This document shows, piece by piece, positions 31,869 to 44,725 of a DNA stretch of 64,000 bases (positions are counted from its first letter, which is position 1; every line of letters begins with the position of its first letter). Source of the DNA: Helicostylum pulchrum (taxonomy: Eukaryota > Mucoromycota > Mucoromycetes > Mucorales > Mucoraceae). A model generated the notes under the pieces. That model was not told the origin of the DNA, did no database searches, and saw nothing but the letters and a program-made list of their open reading frames with translations. The position numbers were made by a program, and so were the translations under genes. The stretch covers positions 186,001 to 250,000 of the forward strand of contig JAIXMO010000033.1 in the NCBI GenBank assembly GCA_025677825.1. The letters are read 5' to 3'.

Positions 31869-33620
31869 TTAAAAGTTCAATATGGTATTAACTTTAGGAA
31901 TACGGATGGTAACTGACGATATATCTTGACATTGAATAGAAAGAGATAAAACACTTGTATTTCGCAATGACTTTTCATATTCTTTTTCGGTAGAACGAAA
32001 TGTACCAGATTCTCCAGTTACGTACCAATAAACTTTGTTATTTATCGTCTTTGTTAATTTCAGATATGCTTTACATAGTGCCATCCTACTAACTTCATAC
32101 AAGATATTATGAAATACCGTATTAGAGAGGTCTATTTCTCGGATCGGAGCTTGTGGTAGTTCATCAAATGTACAGTCAGATAACGTAAATTGAGAAATAT
32201 AAGATACAGACAATGTCATACTTGGTAAAAAAGATGGATGGAACGTTACATTACTGAAACTAATGTATTCGCGAATCTTTACGCTTTTTGAAATTGAATA
32301 TGTTCACTAAATGTACTTAAAGCAGTATTAGATACACGGATACCAAGTAAATGAGGACATTGCAGTAAAAAGCTAGAGAAAGTGACACCGTCTCTCAAAC
32401 GTTTCACCTTAGTTTTCTTACTATAGACCACAGAGCACATATCTATTTCTAGATATTTAAGGTTCTCTCCTGATTGTTCGATTAATCCAATATGCGGTAA
32501 AAAAGGTGGTGTTTGGGGGTTACAAGAAACATTGATGATTATTCTACCTTTTGTATTAGGACACGTCTTGATGGTTAAGAAATCAGGTTTACGACAAGGT
32601 GGAGTGCTATACGATAATTTCAAACTCGTAATCCATCTATTTTTACCTTGAATACCCATCAAGATATCATTCGTATTTTCAACACGGATTTGGCCGACGG
32701 AAAATTGGGGTAAGTGTAATAAATATTGGAAAAGCAGAACCATTTTTTCAGTCGACATGGGTACTCGTGCTCTATCTTTTTTTTTGAGAATCACGTCCGC
32801 CTTTTGAAGATTTGGAAATTTTTCCATTACTTGACTATAAAACCCATTATTGCAGCGATCCGTTTGATGAACATAGAGTCGCCTCACTTGGGAAAAGGTA
32901 TGTAAGTCAGATTCAATAACTTGATGTTTCTCCAACCTATTAATTCCAATAGCTATGTGGATATCTGTAGCGGACGGGAGTTGTTTCAGGTGTATATTAA
33001 TAACGCCAGCATTGAGATAATTGCCAAACTTAAAAAAAAACCGTATCAACATTTGGAAAAGGCCGTGCTTTGCTTTCGTCTAATAATACGTTGTCGTTAT
33101 AAACTATAAGTTCCCGTAAACTTTGCTGTAAACTAAAAACAACATCGTTATAATCCTGAATATTTTGATGTGTTGGATTGTGGCGAACAGGGACAGATTG
33201 TAATCTTGTTAAGTTTCTTTTTAATCTTTCATCTTTTATTAATTCCCAAATCTCTTTAAAAGCAACAGTCTCTACGCGAAGCGATTTTAAAAAGTTACAG
33301 TAAGTAGCAATATACCGAAGATAAACAGCTAGATTTTGTGCCTTATCTTTTCCTAGTTTTCTTCTTAAATAAATATGCTGCACAAGAGGTCCAACATTGC
33401 TGTTTTACAATATATGTGTGAAGGATTCTAGTCGTTTAAACTGTATGGGTATTTTTCTGTATATCTTTTGTCGCGCTAAAAAGCACCAATTCTGGCATGT
33501 AAGTTGACATTGAAGTATAGCTTTTGGATTAACGTCTGCAAAATTTGGTAGATCGTCTTGTTCTAGGAATCGAAATACAAGTAGTAAAATATCGAATGGT
33601 AAATCTTTCCATTTTCTCAT
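31869..33620 (-). pseudogene. F-box/LRR-like protein, broken copy with three lesions
   Basis: Starts at ATG 33620 (MRKWKDLPFDILLLVFRF, then CQLTCQNWCFLARQKIY). Lesions: an in-frame TAA at 33405-33407 in the sequence that reads HIL-stop-NSNVGPLVQHI; a frameshift in a T run near 33030-33045 (in the part reading NVDTVFF/FKFGNY); and a frameshift in an A run near 32279-32285 (QFQK). Outside these points the protein aligns fully with paralogues D and E, including LPHIGLIEQSGENLKY, LQCPHLLGIRV and the end LSIQCQDISSVTI. Both frameshifts are in homopolymers, so assembly error is possible for them but less so for the nonsense codon. Confidence 0.8.
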
Positions 33621-33727
33621 TTTTTTTTTAAAGAAAAGGGAGAAATCTTGATATACCGGCTTCAAAAGAAGGTTTATATATTTCCTGGTAAATACATGAA
33701 AAATGTTTAGCTAGTAGCCAAATATTT

Positions 33728-35506
33728 TTATTTAAGGTTTAAAACGACATGAATTTCAGTAAGACTAATTATTACTGCATGTACATCTTTACATCGAATA
33801 AAAAGAGAAGGAATGTTTTTATTTTTTACTGAATCTTCGTATTGTTTTTCAGTACAAGCAATCAAATAAGCACCTTTACTCACATACCAGGAAACCGTAT
33901 TACATATAATCTTGATTAATTTCAGACATACTTTATTCGAAAGTATTTCCTCTTCATACCTGATTTCATCAAATTGTGTATGAGGCATGTCTATTTCTCG
34001 TATCCAATCATTTGCTGCTTCATCGAAAAATTGACAGTTAGTTAATGTAAATTGAGAAGTAAAAGATACACGGTCTGATAGATCAGATAAAAACGATGAA
34101 CGTATAAGTGAACCGAGGATAGTAATATAGTCGCGAATCTCTATGCTCTCTTGAAATTCAAGATATATACCAAATGCATCTAAAGCGGTATTATAAATAG
34201 AAACACCAAGTAAACGAGGACATCTTTGTAAAATACTGGAGAGAGCGATACCACGTTTCCGGCGTAATACCTTTGCTTTATGACCGAAAGTTTCAATGCC
34301 CATATCTATATGTAGATATAGAAGATCTTTTCCGGACTCTTGAACTAATCCAATATGGGGTAACATGAGCGATGTTTTGCCTTTACGAAAAATATTGATG
34401 ACTATCCCGTCTTTTACATCGGACAAGCTCTCCATGGATACAAAATCCGAGCCAGATAAGGATTCCATTACATACGTTATATCAAGTGTCTTAATATGCC
34501 TATTATTATCGAGAAGACCTATAAAGACATCATTTTGACTTTCGACAGGGATACGGAAAGCGGAAAATTTGGGCACGCGTAACAAATACTCAAGAAACTG
34601 AACCGCTTCTTCTGTTGGCATCGGCTCCTTCTTCGTATCGAAACCTCTAACATTTATATTCACCTTTTGAAGGTTAGGAAATGCTTTCATTATATAAATG
34701 TAAAACTTATTATAGCAATACGGGTGTTTGACCGTGAGTTTCTTCACTTTCGGAGAGACATGTATATCGAATTCAGTAACATCCTGATCTTCATTTAAAC
34801 CGCCGTAGTTTTTAATACTTATGTCAACCACAGTAGCGGATGGGAGCCGTTCCATGTATCTATTCATAACGTATGCATCAACATAATAAGCAAATTTCAA
34901 AAAAATAGTATGAACCTTCGGAAAGTGCGATGTTTTGCCTTCAATAAGAGCCATACTGTTGTCACGAATTACAAGTTCATGCAATGTTTGTTCCAGACTA
35001 CAAGCAGCGTTGTTATAACATAAAACAGACTCATACGCTGAACTGTTTAAACGAGGAATATATTGTAAGCTTCTAAAGTTTCCTTTTGATCTTTCCTCTT
35101 TAATTATTTTCCAAATATCTTGATAAGCAACATAACTGCAGCGAAGAGTCTTTAAAAAGGTACAGAAATTACCAATGGGTGAAATACGATCTATTAGATT
35201 TATTCGTCCTTCCATTAACATTAACTCTTGTCGTAAATAGATGTGCTCAACTAGACATCCCACATTACTATTTCGTAATGTATAAGTAAATGCTTCCAGC
35301 TGTTGAATACGTGTTATGTCGACTGTTTTATATATTTTTTTCTGTGCTAAAAAGCCCCACTTTTTACAAGTAAGTTGACATTGATGTGTGTCCTGGGACT
35401 GCACCTTTATTAAATGTTTCGGGTGCCTTGAAATTTGAGTGTGTTTCTCTTGATATTGAAATATAATTTGTAAAATATTGTATGGTAGATCATTCCAGCT
35501 ACTCAT
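33728..35506 (-). CDS. F-box/LRR-like protein, intact (paralogue E)
   Basis: 592 residues. F-box-like start SSWNDLPYNILQIIFQYQE and CQLTCKKWGFLAQKKIYKTV. Body: HVSPKVKKLTVKH, IYIMKAFPNLQKV, LPHIGLVQESGKDLLY, LQRCPRLLGVSI, REIDMPHTQFDEIRY. End: SLFIRCKDVHAVII. The start is preceded by the long T/A tract common to D and the broken 33620 copy. Intact frame; probable SCF substrate adaptor, target unknown. Confidence 0.8.
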   Translation of the reverse strand: MSSWNDLPYNILQIIFQYQEKHTQISRHPKHLIKVQSQDTHQCQLTCKKWGFLAQKKIYKTVDITRIQQLEAFTYTLRNSNVGCLVEHIYLRQELMLMEGRINLIDRISPIGNFCTFLKTLRCSYVAYQDIWKIIKEERSKGNFRSLQYIPRLNSSAYESVLCYNNAACSLEQTLHELVIRDNSMALIEGKTSHFPKVHTIFLKFAYYVDAYVMNRYMERLPSATVVDISIKNYGGLNEDQDVTEFDIHVSPKVKKLTVKHPYCYNKFYIYIMKAFPNLQKVNINVRGFDTKKEPMPTEEAVQFLEYLLRVPKFSAFRIPVESQNDVFIGLLDNNRHIKTLDITYVMESLSGSDFVSMESLSDVKDGIVINIFRKGKTSLMLPHIGLVQESGKDLLYLHIDMGIETFGHKAKVLRRKRGIALSSILQRCPRLLGVSIYNTALDAFGIYLEFQESIEIRDYITILGSLIRSSFLSDLSDRVSFTSQFTLTNCQFFDEAANDWIREIDMPHTQFDEIRYEEEILSNKVCLKLIKIICNTVSWYVSKGAYLIACTEKQYEDSVKNKNIPSLFIRCKDVHAVIISLTEIHVVLNLK

Positions 35507-36046
35507 TTTTTTTTTAAAAAAAAAAAGAAGAAAAGAAAAAGGAGACGTTTGAGAGTGTCTTTAGCTGTGGCGACTACTACTCTTGAAATCTAACTCAGAT
35601 AACAGAACTTTTACCAGCCCAACCTTCAAGGACCCAGTAAGACCTATCGGCTATTACTAGCTCAAGTTAAGCTAAAGAGGAACTTTTTTTACAGCGTTAT
35701 ACATGTGCCTTTTACGGAAACTGCTAAAAGTGATACAAAGATGCTCTTAGCAATGGGATTTATACAAGTACCTTTTTCCAAGTTTGTGCAACATAAATAT
35801 TGGTCGATTTATCTAAGCCCTTGTAACATTTTGAATCGTAAATAAACTAGCCATATACTTTTATGAGGAATTTTAAGGTTTAAAACGACGTTATTTAAAC
35901 AAATTGTATAATAATTAAACTGATAGAGAGAGGATAATAAAATAAACCTTACAAAGTAGTTAAAATATAAAGACAGTAAATTTAGAACGTAGCGCATACC
36001 AACAACGAATCTTTAGAAAATTAACTGGGAAAAGTAATGAAATACA
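35507..36046. other. Intergenic region with a scrap of an F-box gene end
   Basis: The stretch AAGGTTTAAAACGACG near 35876-35891 matches the last codons (LNLK) and 3' flank of paralogue E on the minus strand, so a further copy once lay here. The 1.4-kb repeat begins about 150 bases further on. Confidence 0.45.
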
Positions 36047-37446
36047 GATGCAGTATAAACCAAATAAAGTGAATACGAAGATACTTTTTAGTCCTTTGTA
36101 TCATATCTAGTAGTTTTTAAATGCATTGTTAAGCAGTATTCTAGTAAGTAGCTTTGTACTATTTTATTTGAGAACGGTAAAATTTTAATAGAATATAATA
36201 TAATTTTAATGTTTGAACTCTTGCAGAAAAAGATACACATAATATTTTTTTATACAATAACTTGGGTGAGTTCAAAAACTATTTAAAGTATTATAATCTA
36301 TCATTGTGCGTCCATTATCCTATTAAAAACGCGTGTTTTTAAGCGAAGGTTTAGAAGTAACTTCTAAAAAAGGTCATTTTTCGGTGATCGAAATATGGTG
36401 TTTTCTTTGTGTAATTAAACATCAGGAAATGATTCTTTTTTCCAAGCTACTTAGTAAAAGTTACTCCTTAGGATGTTGTCTGTAATATCAACTATAAAAC
36501 ACTGCTTGTTGTTTCATATTTTTCTCGATTTTTTATATTTTTTTTTGGGTTGGTCATTTTGGTCATTTTTGATCATTTTGGGGGGTCAACCCCTATTGTG
36601 TTTTTGTGGTTATTTTAAAATTGCTCCAGATCCAATTTGCCTTTATTTGTAGCAAAAACAACGATAATAAAGTGCTCTTTTAGGCGCATGTAATCCTTCT
36701 AGAAATATATTTTTACAAAAGATATTGACCGAGTAATCACTGTTTTAGACGTTTTTTTCCCGCTAAAATTCGAGTTAAGTGGTCCTTAAAATAGCGATTT
36801 TTTTAAAGCGCGTTTTCTCGCCCAGTTTTAGATGTGCCACTTTTATTTATAAACATCCAATATATAGTTTTTAAATATCTACATTCGGCGCTATAACCAA
36901 ACACGGTAGTAAAAAGCTACATTCTATGTAATCGCGAAGCTCTGAAAATGGTTACACGATGTTACACTAAAAAAGTGTATTTTTTTGTCCAAAAAAACGT
37001 TTAAAACAGCGATTACTCTTTCAATATTTGCATTAAAGTATGGTTTAAAATGGATTAGAAGCGTAAAAACAAGTTTTATATCTTCCATGTTTTTTTCACA
37101 AAGACAGGCAAATTGGAGCTAGAGTAATGACAAAATAACTACAAAAACACAAAAGGGGTTGACCCCAAAAACGAAAATCGAAAAAAAAACAAAAAAGTAC
37201 GTCTTTAATTTTATTCATCAAAGATATAGTTAAAACAACTATTTTGTACTAAAAAATGTGGGTCCAAAAAGCGTTTCCTGTTTCTTTAAAAAATAAAAAC
37301 CAATATTTATTATAACTACTAATTTTGGCAGTGATTTCTTTTGTGAGCGATTATTTAAACTCAGGTATCTCAGCGAGCTTTTTTCCCTTAGCAGTAATTA
37401 TCCATAAGGGTACGTTCGATTTAAGGGCGAATTTCTTCGGCCACCT
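36047..37446 (-). repeat. 1.4-kb non-coding fold-back repeat, copy 2 (inverted)
   Basis: Reverse complement of the element at 3001-4370, matching from GATGCAGTATAAACC at 36047 to GGCCACC at 37440-37446. It keeps the same internal inverted arms (GGGGGTCAACCCC at 36581 and GGGGTTGACCCC near 37156). Against copy 1 it has about 30 extra bases near 37410-37435 and scattered substitutions. It sits inside the F-box array between paralogue E and the broken copy at 37504. Confidence 0.75.
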
Positions 37447-37503
37447 AAAATAGAGCCGCTACTGTATAAATAAAACGAACCATATTTTTATTTACGAGAA
37501 AAT

Positions 37504-39320
37504 TTAAGGTTTAAGTTGACATTTTACTTCAGACAGATGAATTTTAATCGAAGACGTATCTTTATACATGATAGAAAGAGAAAAAATAGATGGCTCTCCT
37601 AATGAATACTCATAATCATTTTTTGTACACTTTTCTACGTGTTTGCCTTGTAGCATATACCAAGAAACGGTATTACTTACAGTCTTGGCTAATTTCAGAT
37701 ATACTTGACGTGAAAATATAGTTTCTTCATATACGATTTCATCAAACTTTGTATCCGACATATCTGTTTGTCGGATTGCTAATCCATCTAGTGCTTCGCC
37801 TTCGAATTGGCAGCTATCCAAGGTAAATCGAGAAATATAAGATATATAATTTGAAAGACTTGTCAAAAAACACGAGAGATTAATACATCGTAGAGAGTAA
37901 GGTAGTCACAAATCTCTACACTCTTTTCAGGATCTGAACCAAGTAAATTTAAAACCGTCTCCGAGATCATTTCACCGTAGATAGTAAGGTAGTCAAGAAT
38001 ATCTACGCTCTTTGGTGTCTTTTCAAGATCTGAACCAAATAAATTTAAAGCAGTACTCGAAATTTTAATACCAAGTAAATGGGGACATTTTTGTAAAATA
38101 CTAGGCAAAGTGACATCAGGGTTCTGCTTCTGTGACAATGGATTAATCTCGTCAAATCCAAACCCCATGTCTATTCCTAGATATTCAAGATATTTTCCAG
38201 ACTTTTCGATTAATCCAATACGCGGCAGCGCGAGTCGTACATCGGATTCACCAGTAGCCTCGATAATTTTTTTCCCTTTTACACGGGGACACGTGTCAAC
38301 GTATAGTAAATGTTGACCAGGAAATTGTTTATCACTATAGGATATGCTAAGGTTCGTGATATATCTATTACTACCGTGAAAATCCATCAAGACTTCATTC
38401 TGATCTTCAAAACCGACGGGTCAACAGATAATTCGGGCACGCATACCAAATACTCGAGAAAAGGAACAGCTTCTTTGGTTGGCATTGGCGAACATTCTAC
38501 ACCGTTATATGATTTACTGATATGCACCGTTTGAAGTTAGGAAACGCTTTCATTGCATAAAGGTAAATCTTATATAGACAATAAGGTTGCATAATGAAGA
38601 GTTGCCTTACTTGTGGAGAGATATGTACATCAAATTCAGTAACAGTCTGATCTTCATCCGGCCTGAATGTATTATTGTGTATATTAATCTCAGTAACTGA
38701 CGGGAACCGTTTCATGTGTCTGTTATCGAAACCGAATTTTAAAAAAAAATAGAATCAAGGTTTGGAAAGTGCGACGGTTCGCTTTCAACAAGAGCTATAA
38801 TTATCGACTTTGCGTAACGTTTGTTGTAGAGTAAAAGCAGCCTCATTATAATCCAAAATGCTCTCCAGGAGCGCCAAAGTGGGTATAGACGGAATGTCTT
38901 GTAACATTGTAAAGTTTCCTTTTAACCTTCCGTCTTTAATAACTTTCCAAACGTCTCGAAAATTAAGGCCCTCGGTTGTAAGAGATTTTAAAAAGGTACA
39001 AAAAGTAGCAATCTGTTGAGAAAAAAAACACTAAATTTCCTTTTGTCAGATCGTCTGGTAAATGGAGGCGTTCAACTAAATGTCCCACATTGCTATTTTG
39101 TAATGTAGTTATAAATAATTCTAGCTGCTGAACAAGCGATATGTGGACCTTTTTATATAATTTTTTTCTGCGCTAAAAAAGCCCAGTTCTTGCAGGTGAG
39201 TTGACATTAAAGCACGTCCTTTGGCTGTGTCTTTCTATACCTTTCTGGATGAGAATATAGTTTTAGATATCGAAATACAAGTTCCAAAACACCATACGGT
39301 AAAGAATGACCGTTACTCAT
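37504..39320 (-). pseudogene. F-box/LRR-like protein, heavily broken copy
   Basis: Starts at ATG 39320 (MSNGHSLPYGVLELVF) but has a TAA directly before CQLTCKNWAFLAQ, a frameshift in KKIYK, and at least three more frame changes on the way. Recognisable pieces are HISPQVRQLFIMQPY near 38630, LPRIGLIEKSGKYLEYLG near 38200, LQKCPHLLGIKI near 38080, and the final piece TDMSDTKFDEIVYEE to SLSIMYKDTSSIKI (37504-37866). A segment near 37900-38060 containing LNLLGSD / LNLFGSD is duplicated in tandem. It is the most degraded full-length member of the array. Confidence 0.8.
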
Positions 39321-39596
39321 TTTTTTTTTTAAAAAAAAGGAAAGAAAGAAAGAGAGAGGTCATATATTGAAGCATAGCGCTTTGAAGTCGATCAAAACGG
39401 CTCTATTTTGAAGTCCCTACCGCTGTCAGTTTGACAATTAAGTTTAACCGACAATATCTTGATATTCAAGATTTGCTAGTCATGGTAAATATCACAGAGC
39501 AAAAATCAAACGATAGCAAGAGTTTTTTTTTTATTATTATTATTATGTACGTATAGAAAGAGAGAGAAGGACCCTATTTCTTTGTTGTTGTTTTGT

Positions 39597-42524
39597 TTAC
39601 CAAGTTTGAGTGATAAAGAGATGATAAATTTGAGACTTGTATTCGGGCAAAGTAGCATCAGGTTGAGTGATATTGGCCGTAATATTAATCTTGATGGAAT
39701 TCATACCTTTTACTAACGGTATTGTAGTCCATGTATCTTTTACAGTATTTAAACGTACGTTATTTTGTAACACGACAATACTAAGTCTATTCTCTTCTTC
39801 TTTCAACTCTTTAGGAAATTCAGGTTGGATCACTAAACCTTCTACTTGAGCAGGCACAATAATACTATGACCCAAACATTTTCCTGGAATAGACATGTCG
39901 AACTGTTGGTTATTATTTGACGAAAGTTTTAAGCCGTTTAAGAAGAAACCTATTTATGTGTGTGTATATTAGTATAAACCCCTCTTTTTTGTTTTTCATT
40001 TTTTTTTTTTTACCTCCTTTGTTAAACAAAGCGTAAAATTCATCAGAAGCCTTATTCATAGGAGATTTTTGTGATTGAGCAGAAGATTCAGATACAGGAG
40101 ATAAATTATTAGGTGGAACACGACCATTAAATGAATTAATATCGTATAAAGATTGTTGCATAAGCATATGAGGCTGAGGCATTACAGCAGCGGGAGAAGG
40201 TATTTGTTGATGAGTCAAAGGTTGCTGTTGCTGCTGTTGCTGCTGTAATTGTTGCCTTTGTAACATTTGTTGTTGTTGCTGTTGTTGTAACAAAATTTGC
40301 TGTTGCAAAAGCATTTGTTGTTGATGCTGCTGCTGCTGTTGTTGTTGCAATTGTTGTGCTTGCTGCAATATATAAGGGTTCATGATGGGCATTTGACTAT
40401 TTTCTGGCTCTATACTTTGTGTTCTCGATTTGTTGTTGGTTAAGAATCGTTTGATTTTACGTTTATCTTCACTTAATGAGTCAACATCGAAGGGTCGGTT
40501 GGATAAACTTAATCGGAATACTGCATCTTCTTGGCTGATTGGGACACCAAGTCTAGCTAATATACGTTCTTTTAATCGATGTAATAAACGCATCAAGAGT
40601 TTAGCATCACGAAATATACGAGAGCCAGGTTCATTAAAGCTTAAAGCATTTTCAAAGACCAACTTCATATCATTCATCCAACTATGTATATTAGGATACG
40701 ATCTTGTTTGCATCTTTTCAGCAATTTCGGATAATGATCTAGGATTTTTGATAGTTTTATAGTATTCGGGATATTCTGATCTATCAGGCAAATCTTCAAA
40801 TAATTCTGAATAAAGACGACCTCTATATATAAAATAATATAAGAAAAAAAGAAAAAGATATTCAATTTTTTTAAACTTACAAGTTGTCAGTATGTGTTCT
40901 TATCGCATTAAAAAGTTCAATTTCAAAAGCAACAGGATCAAAGGTTGATATATCAATTTCTTTTGTAGGACGAACAGCAGCAGCATCCGTTTCACTCTTT
41001 GGAGGTCTACCTCTTCTTTTTCTAATGGATTGACCGTCCATGGTACTGACATGTGTTTGAGGTGGGTTCATTACAGCTTGACGTTGTTGTTGTAATTGTT
41101 TTTGAAGGATTGCTTGATGTTGAGCTAATTGAATTTGTTGCTGTACCTGAGGTTGAAGGGGCAGTGATGGTAATTGTAACTGTTGAGGTTGTTGGGGTTG
41201 TTGAGGTTGTTGAGGTTGTTGAGGTTGTTGAGGTTGTTGTGTTGGTTGAGGTAATGATTGCTTTTGAGCTTTAGGGGTAGGTGGTTTTAATAAGCCAATC
41301 CATCTAGGATCAGCTTGATTGGAAACAACATCAAAAGGCACTTGACCATGAATATTTTTAGCCTTCACGTTTGCATTATACTTTTGAACTAAAAGTTTGA
41401 CCACTTTATCTTTATCCCCAAATGCAGCCCAGCCTAAAGGAGTAGCCGAATACCATGTATCGTTTAACTCAACATTAGCACCTCTCGAAATCAAAGCCTC
41501 AGCCAATTTAACATCACCGTAATAAGAAGCAGCATGAAGTGGTGACCATGTAAATGTATCACTAAACATTTCCACAGGTACTAATTCATTAGGATCCAAA
41601 TTTTCATCTTGTTCCAATAACTCTAACGATCTTTTGGTTTCCTTTTTACTTATAGATTCCATCAATTCATTTATGTTGCTCTTTGGCTTGTGTTTATCTA
41701 CCGCGCGTAATTTAATTGCTTTAATCTTTGTCAAGGGCGAATGGCTAAATGCACCAGCTGGAAGTTTTACAATAGCCTTTTCTTTAGGTGGTGTCCACGC
41801 CTTTACAAATTTCTAAATAAATAAAAAAAATACATCAATGAATGTCATTTTTTTTTAAAAAAAAAGAATATATTTTCTAACCTGAATTTTAACAGCATCA
41901 CCATACACTTGCGAACCTTTTACGTTATATTTTTTGGCGTTGGCAACCATTAGATCGATATCAGCTTTAAACTGAGACATGGTACTGTATTGTTTAGCGT
42001 CGATTTTGGCCTATAAGTTAAATTTGATAAATAAGAATACTAGAAGAAGAAGAAAACGCGTTTATTATAATAAATACCTTCATATCCTCTAAAGCGATTG
42101 GGTTCTTTATAACTTGATAGTAATCAGGGTACATTTTTTTAGAAGGTAATTCCAAGAACAATGTACTCAATTCGTATTCGTCACTAATAAGAAAGAAGTT
42201 TAGTAAACTGTAGTTGTTGTTTTTTAAGCGTATTATAATTTACTCTTCAGGATCTCTAAACTGTAAAATATCTTTGTATAGTCTTTCGAGTACAGTGTAT
42301 GATACTGGTTCTTCTGTATGTTGGATAATAGGCGATGTTACTGACTTGAAAAATAAAATAAAAAATAAATAAAAATAAAGGGGAATAAAATTAATTAAAA
42401 TGGATAAAAAAGGAAAATAAAATTTGAACATATATAATACCTTTTCACTACTTCTTCTTCTTGCTCTTTTACGTTCTCTATAGTCTTTTTCAAGTATTGT
42501 TGAGCGTTTGGGTCTACCTTCCAT
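39597..42524 (-). CDS. Chromatin-remodelling subunit, bromodomain-ankyrin-bromodomain (RSC4-like)
   Basis: Exons 42524-42441, 42344-42244, 42183-42078, 42010-41882, 41812-40881, 40822-40014 and 39949-39597 give 837 residues. A basic start (RERKRARRRSSEK) leads to bromodomain 1 over exons 2-4 (VLERLYKDILQF, PSKKMYPDYYQVIKNPIAL, NAKKYNVKGSQVYGDAV). Exon 5 encodes ankyrin repeats (FTWSPLHAASYYGDVKLAEA, ATPLGWAAFGDKDKVVKLL), a Gln/Pro tract, an AT-hook-like KRRGRPPK and the start of bromodomain 2, which continues in exon 6 (DRSEYPEYYKTIKNPRSL, FENALSFNEPGSRIF). A long poly-Gln region and a beta-rich C-terminal domain ending YHLFITQTW follow. Tandem bromodomains with this tail resemble RSC4 of the RSC remodeller, which binds acetylated histones. 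Confidence 0.85.
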
Positions 42525-43560
42525 CTCGTCTTATTTAAAAAAGAAAACTAATCAAAAGGAGTTTTTTTTTATATGAGTACAGTTCGTTTTTAATCGTCGT
42601 CTCGTTTTCTTGTTGCTAATTGAACTTCTTTTTTTGTTTGTTTAACGCACTTACATGTTTAAAGTAGGTTCTCTTTTTTAATAATGATTAAGAAAAAAAA
42701 AAGGTGTTCAAAGCTGTAAAATTGAGAGAGAAAAAAAAGTCGTCGTATTTAGATAGCCGCGACTACGTCATCCCATGAGGGTTTCATTGGCATAAAACAA
42801 GAATATTGTGTATTTTACAGAAAAATATCATGTAAGGGCTACCGTCTTTCCTTTTTATTAGACGTAAAAGCATTTTTAATAAACAATTTTTGTGTCTATA
42901 GGTGGCTATTTTCCTAGTATATTTTCCAATGATTGCCGTCCAAACACCATAAGTCCACCTGTAGATTAAATTACCGAGTAATTGCTTTTTTAAAGTATCT
43001 AATGCGAGAGCTCACCTCTTAAAAATAAAAATATTATGGTGATATATATTATGGATTCTCGAACAATCAGTGTCGTCTCCACGTCGGTATTTGGCTATAA
43101 TGACGACAGAAGTATACCTTATACTCTCTTCTTTAAATCATTATTTCTTGTTAGTAAAAGTACGCGTAAATAAAATAAAATTACCTGAAAAATGTAGAGC
43201 TTTTCCGTGTGCTTCTAGCCATACTATTTGCTACTATGGTTAATTAGACAGTTTTATTTTATATAAAAGTGTGGGTTTTTGGTCACACACAAAAAAGTAT
43301 AAAAAGAGGGCGAGATTTCACTTCTCCCTTTTCTTCCTTTTCTCAACTTTTTTCTCTCAAAAAAAAAAAGATACGCGCCAACTATTAGCTTTCGTTCTTT
43401 AGTTCTTACGTTATATTATTTGCTGTTAATATGGGAATCTATATCGATTTAAAATTATACAATACTATTTTTTTTTCACACTAAAAAAAATAAAAAAGTC
43501 TATTTTATTAAAAAGATGGTATGTGAGTTAATATTGAAAAATATACTAATGCATTAACTC
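42525..43560. other. Intergenic region with possible secreted-protein relics
   Basis: Upstream region of the RSC4-like gene. Near 43195-43250 a signal-peptide-like scrap (LFRVLLAILFATMVN, then stop) resembles the leader of the glycine-rich secreted family at 2432. A TATAAAAAG box at about 43298 followed by a pyrimidine tract precedes a second unreadable scrap near 43380-43430. No functional gene. Confidence 0.35.
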
Positions 43561-43930
43561 TTCTTATGATCTTTAATTTTAGAAATACGCTCAAACCTAC
43601 TATCCCAAACTATAAATCGATCTAATATTTCATGGAATAGATTCGTTTCCGACATACAATCATTAATACTTTCGAGATATGATAACGCGCCAATCAGGGA
43701 CTACAAAGCCGTTTGGAAGCAAGCCTTTAAAAACGCTGCTAGTAGCTTATCTCTTTCCATTTAATTGAACGAACAAGAAGATACATGGAATAAGGAAATC
43801 ATTGATGACCTCAAAGAAAAGAGATTGACAATATGACATTCAACAACTTCTCATTTGTGGAAAAATACTTTAGATTTGACACGGAAAACTTAATAGAACA
43901 GTTGAAATAAGATTAAAGGTGTGATAACGA

Positions 43931-44190
43931 TTATTTCTTATTCTTAGGTGTAAAATAAATCCAGGTAAAAGGGATTGCAAACTCTCGTTTATCATTTACA
44001 CTAATTTCAATAGTGGTCACACAACTGTGATTGTTTGTTACACTTAAATTGTATTTAATCACTTTTACAACATTCAGCAACTTCAGAATCGAACTCAAAT
44101 GAATCTTGTAATAAATCATATGCCTCGACTTCATCACTATTACACCAAAGAAAATTATCACCAGTTGACTATTCGAACACATCTGCATTT
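43931..44190 (-). pseudogene. Fragment of an unknown repeated gene, minus strand
   Basis: Minus-strand pieces DEVEAYDLLQDSFEFDSE and, in another frame, TIEISVNDKREFAIPFTWIY ending PKNKK read as protein. The last part recurs at 47535-47580 as SINNKREFAISFTTKNNK, so it is a duplicated sequence. It lies between pieces of the plus-strand pseudogene, so this region is a mosaic. Confidence 0.35.
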
Positions 44191-44725
44191 TTTTCTAAAC
44201 TTACAAAGAAGTGGAAATTGAAATCTGACAGAATGGTATAGAAGATGTTGTGTTTAAAGCTTCAAAAGAATTCATTGTAGAGCAGCAAGTATTTTTGAAT
44301 ATATAGTTATATTACTTTATTTGTTTTTTTAGTAACTAACACTGGCTTAGTCCTGCTCATTATTTCATCTTTGATACAAAAGATCCAGTTTGGAAAGAAG
44401 CCTTCTCACAATCCGAGTTTGTTGAAATAGAGGCTGCAGGAAATATTTTCCAATTCAACAAGCCGTTCCCTCCTGACTTACAGAATATAATACTCAAATT
44501 GAATAAAAAGGTAAACTCAAAGCATGAGTTGTATTACACGTAGTACTTACCTTATGTTTTAAAAGTCTAACTTTAGGGACATCTATGATACAGTTGCTAC
44601 TGTTGAAGCTCACCCAATTGATAATCCAGACAAACTCTGTTTAAAGCAAAGCATTTTAAACTATGCAATGCTGTTTATAGATAATGAAGTTTTATTACCA
44701 TCAGAGACGGAACAAGTCTTACTTG

